Assembly: GCF_013008815.1 (NCBI RefSeq)
Contig: NZ_CP053097.1
Location: 682,001-746,000 of the forward strand
Origin: Mycoplasma miroungirhinis
GTDB taxonomy: Bacteria > Bacillota_I > Bacilli_A > Mycoplasmatales > Metamycoplasmataceae
Reading direction: 5' to 3'
Length of the DNA: 64,000 nt
Shown: positions 11,585-23,863 of the stretch, piece after piece
How the letters are laid out: each line of letters opens with the position of its first letter
Position numbering within the stretch: position 1 is the first letter of the stretch
Position numbers and translations under genes: made by a program
The notes under the pieces: model-generated
Seen by the model: the letters and a program-made list of their open reading frames with translations, nothing else
The model's database searches: none
Told to the model about the DNA's origin: nothing

Positions 11585-13096
11585 TTAAAATTTTTTGGTA
11601 ATTAATGTTTGAGCATTCATTTCTTTAGGCTGCTTTATATTTAGATAATCTAATATTGTAGGAGCTATATCTGCTAATGTACCATTTTTTAGTGCAATAG
11701 ACTTATCATAAGAAATTAACATAACAGGACTAGTGGTATGTTTGGTTGCAGGTTGATTATTAATATCTTCAGTAATTTCAGCATTACCGTGATCTGCTGT
11801 TATAAATCAATTAATATCTTCATCAGAAGTTTCTAAATAATTTAAAATCCTTGCAAATTGTTGATCTAAAAATTCAATGGCTTTTATTGTTGCTTTTAAA
11901 TTTCCTGTGTGACCTACCATATCTGGGTTTGCATAATTTACAATAATAAAATCATAATTTTTTATTTCTTTTAATAAAACATCAGTAATTTCTTGAGCAG
12001 ACATATGAGGATAATCAGCAAATGATTCAGCTTTTATACTATCAACTAATATTCTAGATTCATTTTTAAAAAGTATATCTTTACCACCATTAAAGAAGTA
12101 GGTAACATGTGCATATTTTTGTGTTTCTGCTAGTCTTAATTGTTTTATATTGTTATTGGCTAAAACTTCCCCTAATGGATTAATAATTTTCATTTCTTTA
12201 AATGCAATATCAGTATTTATGTCTTCGTATTTCATTAAAGAAACAAATTTAGCTATTTTTACCTTATTTTTAGGTTCATAATCATATATTTTAGAACCTA
12301 AAAATAAATGAGATAATTGTCTTGTGCGATCAGGTCTAAAATTAAAAAATATAATCGAATCATTATCTTTAATTGGTTTTGAGTTTTTAACAAAAGCAGG
12401 AACAAAAAACTCATCGAAAATGTTTTGAGAATATTGTTTTTGAATATAATCATCTATATTCTCAATGAGATTATCACTTTGACCTAACATAGCATCATAT
12501 GCTAATTGATTTCTAGAAAAAATTTTATCTCTATCCATTGCATAAAAACGTCCTGCAATAGAAGAAATTACATAATTATATTGTGTGATTTTTTTATTTA
12601 AAATTTTTAATGATTGATTAATGGATTGTGGTGCAACATCTCTTCCATCTCCAAAAATATGAATACTTACATTTTTTAAATTATTTTCAAAACACATATC
12701 TAAAATTTCAAATAAGTGTTTGTCTAAAGAATGAACCCCTCCATTACTTAAAAGTCCCATAATATGCAGTGTGGTTTGAGTGTTTTTTGAGTGATTTATA
12801 ATATCTAAAAGTGTTTTGTTACTTTTAAAAGTGTTTTGTTGAATTTCATTATTTATTAGTGATAAACCAGTATATACAACACGCCCTGCACCTATTGTTA
12901 AATGTCCAACTTCACTATTTCCTATTTGATTTTCAGGTAATCCAACATATTTTCCAGATGCTTCAATTAGAGAATTAGGACACATTTTAAATAGATAATC
13001 AAATGTTTTATGTTTTGCTAAATTAAAAGCATTTCCTTGATTTTCTTTTCGCATTCCTAATCCATCAATAATTGTTAATATAATTTTCTTTTTCAT
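11585..13096 (-). CDS. gpmI: 2,3-bisphosphoglycerate-independent phosphoglycerate mutase
   Basis: A 503-residue cofactor-independent PGM (glycolysis: 3-PG to 2-PG). The metal site begins with [13 protein letters not shown]; the phosphoryl-acceptor serine is S61 in [48 protein letters not shown] and ITADHGNAE bring in the other ligands and substrate residues. The length is typical of bacterial iPGM. ATG 13096 follows GGAGGACAT. TGA at 11807-11809 encodes the Trp just before [10 protein letters not shown]. It is transcribed alone, with a TATAAT box at 13125-13120. Confidence 0.97.
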
Positions 13097-13119
13097 ATGT
13101 CCTCCATTTAAGTACTTTA

Positions 13120-13125
13120 ATTATA
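13120..13125 (-). promoter_or_regulatory. -10 box of gpmI
   Basis: TATAAT on the minus strand, 24 bases upstream of the gpmI start, followed by a GGAGG ribosome site. No good -35 is seen, which is usual for mollicute promoters. Confidence 0.55.
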
Positions 13126-13279
13126 TAGAATAATATTTGACATAAATGCTAATTTTTATAAAGAATTATTTTGTTTTTTTAGCAATATTTTTTTAAATTT
13201 ATAACTATAATGCATTTTTCATATAAAATTAGTATTATTTTTATATTTATATAAAAAGAATAAAAATAAAGGAGATGTA

Positions 13280-16200
13280 GTGATTAGATTATTAAAAGAA
13301 GCTTTTAGATCGCTTTGAAAAAATAAAACTACAGTAATTGGTTTAAGTATTTTAATTTTTATTACATGTGGTTTATTTACTTTATTATTTGATATTAAAA
13401 AAAGCTATACATCAACACTTTCAAGTTATAAAACTGTTTCACAAATGCAAGATTTAACAGTTAATTTAGACGTTAATCCTAATGGAGAAGTTCCTAACGG
13501 TGGTTATAATCAAGTTAATGAACAAGGTTTAATAGATACAAAACCTGTTATTTATACACCAGATTCTTCAATAAAATCATATAAACAAAGTACAAAAAAT
13601 TTAAGTATTCCAGAAACTGAATTAAATTTTTTAAATATTAGAAATTTTAGTTTAAATAATAAATCTCTAATAAATCAAGATACTTATATTGATAGTAGTA
13701 TTTTCCAAAATTGATTTTTTGATCATCAAAAAAATAGAGGTATAGCCATTTTTGATATGCAAAATGGTTCTTTTGAACTAACTAATGACATTACACTTCC
13801 TATTTATTCTAAATCACAAGATAATTATTCAAAGATATCACATAATGTTGTTGTTAATAAAACAAATATTTTTAACTTTGATAAAGAATATAAGTTACAA
13901 GATATTGCTACTGTTATTAATACTCCAACTGGAGCAACACATTTTAAATTAGATGATTATTTAGTTAAGCCACTAGATTTATTTTTAAATCCTCTAACTC
14001 ATCAAGCATCATTTGATACTCATAAACTGGAATTATGAAGTCAAGATGGTGATGTTATTGTTATTTCTGGTGAAAATGTTTTAAAACAATTAGGTTTTGA
14101 AAAAAATCAAAATGATAAATTTTATTTTTCTGATTCTAATAATGCAAAAGACTTACATTTTCAAGATAATAAATTAACTAAACAAAATATAGATAAAAAT
14201 GTATTAATAGAAAATCAATTTTCATTAAGAAATTATTTAACGTCTCAAAATATTAGTGAAATTAATTCAAAAAGTTATGAAAATTTTACTTTTAATAAAG
14301 GTATTAAGTATAAATTCCCTTTAAATTGAATTCAAAATATTGAAGTTGAAACAGAATTTGAAAAAAGATTATTTAAATTAAATTGAGACTTTAATACTGA
14401 AATTAATGCTTCTAATTGAAAAGGTAGTTATTTAAGTTATATATCAAAAATTTATTCTGAAAATAATAATCAAATTCCAGATGATATTAAAGAATTTGGA
14501 TTTTGAACAAAATCAACAAAAACTAGATGATATTTACAAACAAACTCACCGAGCGACTGAAATATAGTAAAAGAACCGATTGCATTTGAAGATTTAGATG
14601 TAATTTTATCACTGAAAAATAATCAACCTACTTCAACAGATAAAGATACAATAGCAGAAATTGAAAAATTTAATCCACAGTGAAATCAAGTACAAATAAA
14701 AGATAAATTTAATGAAATTTCAAATACTAATTTACTTCAATTAAAACGGAATGAAATTGCACAAGGTGCAAATAATGTTGCAAAACAAGCCATTATATCC
14801 AAAGTCTTAAACAAAGTTGGAGAAGAAAATGTTGGGTTAAGACAATCTTTAACAGTTGAAACAATTAATGAAGGTGATTCAAAGAAAAATATTTTCCATT
14901 TTATAAATACTGGTGATTCTAATAATTCCATTCGTGGTGTTAAACAAAATGTTGGTAAATTGTATAATGAAGCTACAGAACCAACCATTTTAAATAAAAC
15001 AGATAGTAGAAAAAATATTGATGAATATTTATTAATTCCAGATAAAAATTTCCCCAATAGAAAAACAAAATTACCTTCAGAATACGCCCAAAATATAGTA
15101 GAATACATTTTTAAAGGGTATACACCAGATCCAAATTATTTAGATACAGATATTAGATTTGAACCTTTTTATAATTACTATCCTGGAACACAAATTCCAT
15201 ATTTAACTAACGCAAAAATTCTTTTATTAACTTCTGAAGATGAAGATAATAACACCATTCAGTATGCTGTGACAAAAAATGAAACAACTTCTAAAAAAGG
15301 TGAAGATAAATATTTAATTCTTGTGAAAAAAGAAATCAATAATGAAATATATTGAACAAGATTATTAATACCTGAACAAGATAATAGTTTAACAGCAACA
15401 GAATTAGATAATTTTTTAACTCAACATAGATTAACCATAAAAGCCAAAATAGGTAAAGAAGGTTGAGCTAAAATAGATTCTGATTATAAAAATAGTATTT
15501 ATTTACCAATTAATTATGGTTCTGTTGATAATGCAGCAATAATTGACATTACTCAAAACAATAAAATTAATATTTTAATTAAACAAATTAGACAAACAAT
15601 TTTAAAAACAGATTTAGCTAATTTATTTACAAAAGAACAATTAGATAAAATTTTAACAGCAGGTCAAATTGCTGTTGAAAAAAATCAACTTCATAATCTA
15701 TTAGCTTCTGGAAAAACAAATCAAGTTATTATTAAAGTGGTTATATTTGATTGACTTTATGAATTGTCAAAAGCAACGGAAAAAACAGATGAAAAATTAA
15801 TTAATTTTAATATTAATACTTTCTGAAAATCAATTGTAGATAATTTCATAAACTATATTAAAAATAAATATACTTATGATAATAACAAAATAAGAACACA
15901 CGAAGAACAAAAAACTTATCTAAAACACGAATTAGATAAATTAGAAGAGTTATTAATGAACATTACAGGTTCAAAAAATCCTTTTTTTAACAACTTAATT
16001 TTAGGTTTTAAAATTTCTAACATTATTGACTATATTAAAGACTATGATAAGTTTTTAGATTCTATTGGTTCTATACTAACTTCAATTGATCTATTAAAAT
16101 TTTCAACATTAGGTAGAGAATGATATATACAACATCCTTACAAACCTTATTTAAATGCAAATGCAGATTATTATGTACTTAGTTCAGATGAAATTACTTC

Positions 16201-19200
16201 TTTTTTATTGAGAAGCATTGATGAATATAAGATAAAGACCGCTTTAAGTAATTTAATAAATCAAATTGATTTTAAAGTATTATTAAACCCTGATAGTCAA
16301 TTAAGCATTTATCAAAAAATATTAAGTACAGCTAAAGATGCAAATAAACCTTTATCAAATTCTGAACAAACTAGATTAATATCACTATTTAATAAATTGA
16401 ATGGTTATAAAGATAATACCAAAGCATTTGATAATATTAATGAAGCATTAATACTTTTAATTAATTCTTTTTCATTACAAACCTTTAATAAAAATTTAGT
16501 TCACTTTTTAGAAAAAAGTGAACAAAAACAACCTGTTATTGCTAATGCTGTACTATTTACTAATAATTATATTAAGCAACTAAAACCATCTAATTGAATT
16601 GCTAGTTTTATTAGTGCATTAGCACAAGATAAAACAAGTACTTCTAATATTTTAGGAAAAGTTAAAACATTACAAGACACAATCAAGTTATTAGCTAATT
16701 TATCATCTAAAACTCAAAAAGCAGCAGGTTTATATATACCTGCTAATGATGAAGAAAAAATATCATTTGCAGATTTAGGTAATTTAGGATTAATTAGATT
16801 TCCTAAATCAGAAACCAACATTATTACAAATGACAACATTGATCAATATGATGTAAACAAAATTTTATCTTTAAAACAAAAAATAGATAATGTAATTACT
16901 TCAAATAAAAAACTTATAAAATTCAGCATTGAAGAATCTAGTTTTTTAAAAAATGTGATTTTAGTTAATAATAATGAATTTGAAAATTTATCTCAAATAT
17001 CAACAAAGTTAAACAACTATTTAGACTTAATTTCCAAATTATCAATTAAAAACTATCAAAATGATTTAGAACCATATAATTTAAATTTTCAAGAAGATAC
17101 AAATATTGCTATTGCAACATATGGTGATTTAGCTTATCACTCAGCATTATTTAATCCAAAGTCACAAAATACTGAATTTAATGATGTTTTACATTTCTTA
17201 TACAATCAAATTAAGCCTATTTTAGGTAATTTCATCACTAAAGATGCAAATGGTTTTATTGGTCAAGAACTAAATTTATATGCTTTTTGAATTAAATTAA
17301 CTTATGAATTGAAAACATCAATTCCAAATATTACATTAGATGAAATTAAAAAAATTGTTTTAGCTATTTTTAATTTCATGCAAAATTCTAATGTTGCTCA
17401 ACTACTAAGACAATATGAAAATGTGGATAATCAAATTCCATCATATAATTCCATTTTAGGTAGTGATTTAAACAATTATGCAACAATATTAAAAATAAGT
17501 AAAGGTTTAGCAAATAATATTACTTCGACAAAAGAATTTACAAACTCTCATTTATTAGATATTTTAAAACAAGATTTGACTAAAAACAATTTAAATATTT
17601 ATTGAAATGACATTAATAGTTGACTTGATAAAAATATTTATCAATTTGTTTTAATGATGAGTATGTTAAATGAATCTTCATTAATGCCTACTTTTTACAA
17701 AGAATCTCAAGAAATATTTGTTAATAATTTTATAAATGCGCCTCAAGATTCAATATTAGATTCATTAATAACAAATGATTATGTTTTATCAGTTTTATAT
17801 AAGAATGTTCTAAGTTATTCTCAATTATCAAAACAAATAAGTATATTAGGTATAAATCCTATTATTATAAATCCTTATATGGCTCTTAGTTTTCCACAAG
17901 TACTTTTATATACTGCTATTTCCCATGAAGAAAATGAAGGTAATATAGGTCATTTAGTAACACAACTATCAAGAGATTTAGAAACAATTGATATTGATGA
18001 TTTAGATAAATTAATTAGTCCTATCTACGACTCGCTAGTTCAAACCCAAGAATTATCGGATTCAGGTGATAAAAACATCACATTAGATATTTCATATTTT
18101 ACTTGATTAAAAAATAAATTTATTTTAAGTGACAAAAATGATCAAACAATTTTTGGTCTAAATACAAATAAAATTTTTGAACAATTGTTATTTTCATTAA
18201 TTTCAACAAACTACGTAAATAACTTAATTGCATACAATGATACATCTGCATATTTAGCAAAAATTAATTATGCATATGCTCAAAAAAACAATAAAGAAGT
18301 TTATACTGGTAATATAGATGAATATTTACAAGACCCATTTAAAATGGCTGTATTTATAAACACACTTGATGATAAATATAAAATCAAAATTAATTCAGTT
18401 GAATATTTAATTATTGGTATTGATATTACAGCAGATTACTTATATCCAGTGATTAATGAAGAAAATTTACAAGTAGATACTTCCAAACAATCTCTTGTAT
18501 ATGTAAATAGTAAAGGTTTTGATAGAATTAAAAGTGCTTATCCTACTTTAGCCTTAAAAGATTATTTATTAGTGCAACAAGGAGATTTTAAAGCAACTGA
18601 ATTAAAACAAGAATTTTCTGATTTTATTGCTTCTATTGCAACTAATATAACTAATAAAGTGTTTTTAGCAAATGAATTAGATCCAATTAATCCTGAAATT
18701 TCTATTAGAATTACTTTGGTACAAAAAATTATTCATTCTATTGGTAACGTACAAGTATTTAGTTTAATTATTTTAATTACATTAGTTTCTATGTCTGTAT
18801 ATTTTATTATTAGAAGATATATAAATGATAGAAATAAAGTTATAGGTATATTACGTTCACAAGGATATAGAGCTAGTGAAATTTCATTTGCATTTAGTTC
18901 TTTTGTTTGACCAAGTACTATCGTAGGTTCAATTTTAGGTTATACATTAGGTCATTTTATTCAACCTATTGCATTTAGAGTATTTTCTAGTTATTGAACA
19001 TTACCTACTACAATCGTTTCGTTTAACTGATTAACGTTAGTAAATACATTTATTGTTCCATTTGCATTTTTATCAATATTAATATTTTTAATTACAATGT
19101 TTAGTATAAGAATAAAAGCCATTGAACAAATGTCTGGATTAAGTGAATTAAGTGTCGGAAAAATATCACAAAAAATTGCTATATTATTTAGAGTCTTACC

Positions 19201-21469
19201 AATTAAAAGTAGATTTATTGCAATGTTAACTTTAAATAACTTTTGAAAATTATTTAGTTTATTTATCAGTTTTTCAATTACTTCATTAATCACAATGTTT
19301 AGTTTAAGTAGTTTAAATGTCTTCCAAAAATCAATTCAAAGAACATATCAAAATAGAAATTATAAATTTAAATTAGATTTAGAGACACCAACTGTTGAAG
19401 GTGGATCTTACATTACATATAATAAAAATTCTTTAAATGATTTATTATATGTACCTGATGATTTGAGTTCATCAAGTCAAGTCAGTGATAAAAATCAAAC
19501 AGACTATAATTCACCGTTTTATTTCAAACCTGGTTATAGTTTTAATACAGATATTATTAATAAACCATTTTCACCTACTGTTTTAACTAAATCATCCTTA
19601 GATATTTTATTAGATACTTCAGTAGAAATATCACCTTGAGATGTTACTTTTGCTAGTTTACCTGAGACTCAAAAAGCCAGAATCATTCAAATTTTTCAAC
19701 AAGTATCTGCAAAAATGTTTAATACTCAAAATTTACATTATATAAATAGCGATCAAACCACTTTTGATCCTTTCAACCTAAATTATGAAAAACTTTATGC
19801 AACTCAAACTCAAGATCCAAATTCTCCAAAAACCAGTTTCTTTACATTTAATCGAGAAGATAGTCTTGTAAAAGGGATAAAAAATGCTTCTTCATTAGGT
19901 CAATTCTTATTTGTAGAATATGATGCATTTAATGATTTTTATAAAAAACCTGCAGCTATTAAAACAGATAAAGTTAGAAGTTTATATAGAAATTTCTTAA
20001 TTGATGCTTATAAAAAAATAGATCAAAATGATTTCTTTATTAGTTTTGGCGGAATCATTTGAAACAATAATACAAATGAAAAATATTCATATGCTAAAAC
20101 ATCAATAAACGATCAAAATATCAATATATATGGTTATAAAAAAGATTCTAAATTTATTGATTTAAGAGATGTAAAAAATAAGGATTTAAAAGAACTTTTA
20201 TATAAAAATTTCCCAAGTGACCAACCATTACCAGATAATTTAGATAATGTAGTATTGCCTTTAGTTATTAATAATGTTGTATCTAAAAAATGAAATTTAA
20301 AAGAAGGATCTATTGTTCAATTAAATATTGAAAACCATGTGGATAGATTTATAGATCAAATATTAAATATTAATAATAACAATCACACTTATACATTTAA
20401 AGTTATTGGTATTAATGAAACTTATATCAATAATGAATTAATTACAACAAAAGAAATTATTGATAAAATAACAGGATTAGATACCCTTTCTAATTGAGTG
20501 AAAAAACAAAGACAAAATGAATTAGATATTTTAATTAAATTTAATCCAAATAAAGTTTCAGAATATACTCAATGATTTAATAATGAATATGAAGGATTTA
20601 ATGGTATTTTAAGTAATGATGATGCACCTGAACAAACTATTAATACTTTAACAACATATTCATCAAGTGGATATTGAGGAGCAGTACAAACTTATAATGC
20701 AAATGTTGCTGATGATAAATCAATTACTGATTTCTTTAAAAAAATATTTGTAGGCCAAGGTCGAACTGATCCTATGTTTGAATTTACAGTATATTCATAT
20801 AATCAAACACATAATAATAACTTTGATTGAAAACAAAAACTAAAAGAATTTTTAAATGTAACTAATGATGATTATAAAACCTGAGGAGATCAATCATTAG
20901 TTAATGAACCTATTGAGCCTGAAATTAAGAAAAATATGATTAATGCAATTAACAAGTTATATGGTGCAGAAGATTCTATTTATGGTAAAGATATATTATA
21001 TGTTGCATCACAAAGTGTTAACTCAAAAGATATTGAAGCTGGATTTATTAGTGGTATTGCATCAACAATAACTAACATAACATTAGCATTTATTATAATT
21101 AGTTTCATTGTATCAATTATCATTTTAATTATGATTACAAATTCAATGATTAATTCAAACCGTGAATCTGTTGCTACATTTAGTATATTAGGATACTCAA
21201 ATAAAGAAAAAGTTTATTTATTCTTCTCCAATTACATTCCAATTATCTTATTTGCTTCATTATTAATGATTCCAATTACATTTATCTTAATGACTTCATT
21301 TAATGCATTTATGCTTGCAACTAGTCAGATGGTATTACCACTATATTTATTCCAATCAACGATTTTAATTAGTATTTTAGTATCATTATTAGTATTTGGA
21401 ATAACCTCTATATTTGCATGAATAAGTTTAAATAAAATTAAACCTGTTTACTTGCTGAAAGGAAAATAA
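13280..21469 (+). CDS. Giant FtsX-like ABC transporter permease
   Basis: A single frame of 2730 codons (2729 residues) with many TGA Trp codons and no frameshift. GTG 13280 is chosen: it has AAAGGAG six bases upstream and gives MIRLLKEAFRSLWKNK plus a first membrane segment at about 19-37. A huge extracytoplasmic region (about 40-1820) follows, rich in Asn, Lys and Asp. Next come three membrane segments (VFSLIILITLVSMSVYFII; STIVGSILGYTLGH; FAFLSILIFLITMF), a fourth near 1985, a second extracytoplasmic domain (about 2010-2590), and three final segments (ITLAFIIISFIVSIIILIMI; IILFASLLMIPITFILM; ILISILVSLLVFGITS). This is a doubled MacB/FtsX-type plan as in the large mollicute permeases of the MG468 kind, but much longer. 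It is coupled to the ATPase that follows (TAATG). The substrate is unknown; lipoprotein or lipid extrusion is an inference. Confidence 0.88.
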
Positions 21470-22332
21470 TGTTTAAGAAAATTAAAAAAAATAAGTCAAT
21501 TCAACCTGAAACACTACAAAATAAGACAACGACTAATGAAACATCATTATCATTAAATGAAATTAAAAAAATTTCCAAAGCAAATAATAAACCTAGACCA
21601 AAAGATAAATTTGCTTCAGAAAAAAATTCTCCAGGTGTAATCATTGAAGTAAAAAATGTTACTAAAACTTATTTATCAGGAAATTTAGCAACTGAAGTAT
21701 TAAAAGGCGTTAGTTTTAAAATCAATCGAGGAGAAATTGCAGTTTTATTTGGTAAAAGTGGTTCAGGAAAATCAACATTATTAAACTTAATTAGTGGTTT
21801 AGACCGAACAACAACAGGTCAAATTATCGTCAATGATGTTGCATTACCTTATTTATCTAATGCCAAACAAACTTTATTTCGAAGAGAAAATATTTCTTTT
21901 ATTTTTCAAAACTATAATTTACTTCAAAACTTAAATTCATACGATAACGTAGAAACAGGTTCGTATTTACAAAAAAATAAACAAAAACAAATGAATATTA
22001 AACAATTATTTGCTGATTTTGATTTAAGTGATTGTATGTATAAATATCCTTCTCAAATGTCTGGAGGTCAACAACAACGTGTTTCTATTTTAAGAGCACT
22101 TGCTAAAAACTCAGAAATTATTGTAGCTGATGAACCTACAGGGGCTTTAGATGAAAAAACATCAAAATTAGTACAAAACATTCTTTTGGACATTAATGCA
22201 AAATATAATTCTACAATAGTTATAGTTTCTCATGATCCCGATATTGCAGCAATTGCAGATAAGGTTATTTATTTAGAATTAGGAAAAATCAAAGAAATTA
22301 AAACTAAAGATAAAACTAGAAGAGAAAACTAA
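21469..22332 (+). CDS. ABC transporter ATPase (LolD/MacB type) partner of the giant permease
   Basis: A 287-residue ATPase. A charged, Asn/Lys-rich extension of about 55 residues precedes the ABC domain. Walker A GKSGSGKST is at 95-103, Q-loop FIFQNYNLL, signature MSGGQQQRVSILRAL near 198-212, Walker B IIVADEPTGALDEKT, and H-loop VSHDPDI. The LolD/MacB-type wording (LLNLISGLDRTTTGQI, FRRENISFIFQNYNL) matches the FtsX-like permease upstream. ATG overlaps the permease stop by one base, with GAAAGGAAA inside the permease gene as ribosome site. Confidence 0.93.
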   Translation: MFKKIKKNKSIQPETLQNKTTTNETSLSLNEIKKISKANNKPRPKDKFASEKNSPGVIIEVKNVTKTYLSGNLATEVLKGVSFKINRGEIAVLFGKSGSGKSTLLNLISGLDRTTTGQIIVNDVALPYLSNAKQTLFRRENISFIFQNYNLLQNLNSYDNVETGSYLQKNKQKQMNIKQLFADFDLSDCMYKYPSQMSGGQQQRVSILRALAKNSEIIVADEPTGALDEKTSKLVQNILLDINAKYNSTIVIVSHDPDIAAIADKVIYLELGKIKEIKTKDKTRREN

Positions 22333-22349
22333 GCAAAATTACAACAAAA

Positions 22350-22374
22350 TTCAAGCGATTGGCTTGATTTTTTT
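22350..22374 (+). terminator. Terminator of the permease-ATPase operon
   Basis: TCAAGCGATTGGCTTGA hairpin followed by T7. Confidence 0.8.
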
Positions 22375-22377
22375 AAT

Positions 22378-22408
22378 AAAAAAATCAAGTACCTAAGATA
22401 CTTGATTC
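22378..22408 (-). terminator. Terminator of tpx
   Basis: Read on the minus strand, AATCAAGTATCT..GGTACTTGATT forms a 9-bp stem followed by a T run. It lies back-to-back with the terminator of the converging operon. Confidence 0.75.
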
Positions 22409-22411
22409 TGA

Positions 22412-22894
22412 CTAAAAGAATTTTAAAACAGCTTGATAATCTGGTTCACTAGACACTTCTTGTACGTATTCAACATGTTCAATAATATCATTTTCATTTA
22501 CGACAAATACTGCTCTAGTTAATAATCCAAGTTCTTCAATTTTAGTTCCTGTTTTGGCTGAAAAATCATTATATTTAAATTCGCTTAATGTTGTAACTTT
22601 AGTATTTTCTTTGGCCGCACATCAACGTGAAAATGCAAATGGTGTATCATAGCTTATTACAACAACAGGAAAAGGTTTATTTTTAAAATCATGCATAAAT
22701 TTTGTAGTTTCCAATTCACAAACACCGGTGTCAATAGATGGTATAGAAAAAATTAATCTTTTTTGTCCTGCAATATCTTGTGAATTAAAATCAGCTAAAT
22801 TAAGATCAACAGCTTTAAAGCTAGGAAATTTATCTCCCACTTTTAATTGTTGTCCCATTAAATGCATTTCATTTCCTTTAAAAGTTATTTTCAT
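22412..22894 (-). CDS. tpx: Thiol peroxidase (atypical 2-Cys peroxiredoxin)
   Basis: A 160-residue Tpx that reduces hydroperoxides with thioredoxin. The peroxidatic cysteine is C59 in PSIDTGVCELETTKF; the resolving cysteine is C92 in PFAFSRWCAAKENT, where the Trp is TGA 22622-22624. The 33-residue gap matches the C61/C95 pair of E. coli Tpx. The N-terminus MKITFKGNEMHLMGQQLKVGDKFPSF is typical. GAGAAAAGGAGAGAAT precedes ATG 22894, and a TATAAT box lies at 22920-22915. It is a single-gene unit. Confidence 0.95.
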
Positions 22895-22914
22895 ATTCTC
22901 TCCTTTTCTCTTTA

Positions 22915-22920
22915 ATTATA
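22915..22920 (-). promoter_or_regulatory. -10 box of tpx
   Basis: TATAAT on the minus strand, 20 bases upstream of the tpx ATG, with the ribosome site in between. TTTTTA lies 17 bases further upstream as a weak -35. Confidence 0.5.
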
Positions 22921-22951
22921 GTTTAAAAAGCAATCTATAAAAACATTTTAG

Positions 22952-23710
22952 TTAATTAGTAGAATCTAATTTAATATAATCTACTGTATTTATATATTGA
23001 TAATTATTTATAGGTTTTGTAATATTTTCATATTTAGCACCTAACTCGCCAAATACATTTGTTAAATATTCTTTATATTCATCTAAAACATGCACTTTTA
23101 TGTCTTTTAATGTGTAATTAGTGGTTCGATAAGTAATGTTATTAATTCAATTATTAACAATATTTTTACTTCTTGATGATAAAACAAAAAAACCTTCATA
23201 GTCTTTATCATATAAAATATTTACAAGCGCTTTATATGTATTTTTTCTAATAAATAAAGATAAAAATTTACTTATGATTTTATTAAATTTAATAGAAGAA
23301 ATATTTGTATCTTTAAAAGTTTTATTTTTGTATATTCAATCTTTTAATTTATTTTTAGTATTTAGATATTTTTTTACTTTAGATACTGTAGTGGGTATTA
23401 CTAAATTAATATTTAAAAATGGAGTAGCAGTATATACTAAATCATCTCTATGTAAAAACTTAATTTGTTTATCAAAATATTGTGTAGATTTAGTATTATC
23501 TATTACTCGATCTGGAAATAATTGTTTAAGTTTTTCATAAGATTCAAAAGTCATCATTACTTCATGGTAATCTAAATTTTCAGTATAATTAAAACCAGTT
23601 ACTGCAAATAAAAGAGAATAATTATCTAAACTATATCAAATATTATTTTCTTCACAAAGTTTACAAAAACTTTGTAAAATAAATTCCTTATTCATTCTAA
23701 TTTTATTCAT
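22952..23710 (-). CDS. Divergent LicD-like protein
   Basis: About 252 residues from ATG 23710. The N-terminal run LQSFCKLCEENNIWYSLDNY has the rhythm of the LicD nucleotidyltransferase start (a Cys/helix followed by an Asn-Ile-x-Tyr strand), MMTFESYEKLKQLFPDRV fits the segment after the catalytic core, and the C-terminal IKVHVLDEYKEYLTNVFGE resembles the LicD substrate-end motif. The catalytic DDDID-type cluster is not visible: LDYHEVMM stands in its place. Either it is a degenerate or non-catalytic relative, or the resemblance is only structural. A TATAAT box lies at 23723-23718, seven bases before ATG 23710 and without a ribosome site, so a leaderless start is possible; ATG 23695 is an alternative. 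Confidence 0.5.
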
Positions 23711-23717
23711 AACTTAT

Positions 23718-23723
23718 ATTATA
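23718..23723 (-). promoter_or_regulatory. -10 box of the LicD-like gene, leaderless spacing
   Basis: TATAAT on the minus strand ends 7 bases before the first ATG of the LicD-like frame. No GGAG-type site separates them. Confidence 0.5.
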
Positions 23724-23863
23724 CTTTTATAGTTATAGTTTAAAGTATTATTTTGATATTTAATTTATGCTTATCACTAGAAAAACCTTTTATTTTGTTA
23801 TAATTTTATTATTAAACTTTTTAAATATATTTTAATATATTAAAATACAACGAAGGAGTTGTC

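Noticed and set aside
13280-21469. Apparent string of a dozen short genes in one frame
   Set aside because: All breaks are TGA codons in the same frame; read as Trp they join into one 2729-residue protein. There is no frameshift.
23274-23540. Plus-strand frame opposite the LicD-like gene
   Set aside because: It has TGA-free but hydrophobic anti-sense text without ribosome site; the minus frame is longer, continuous and has start and promoter signals.
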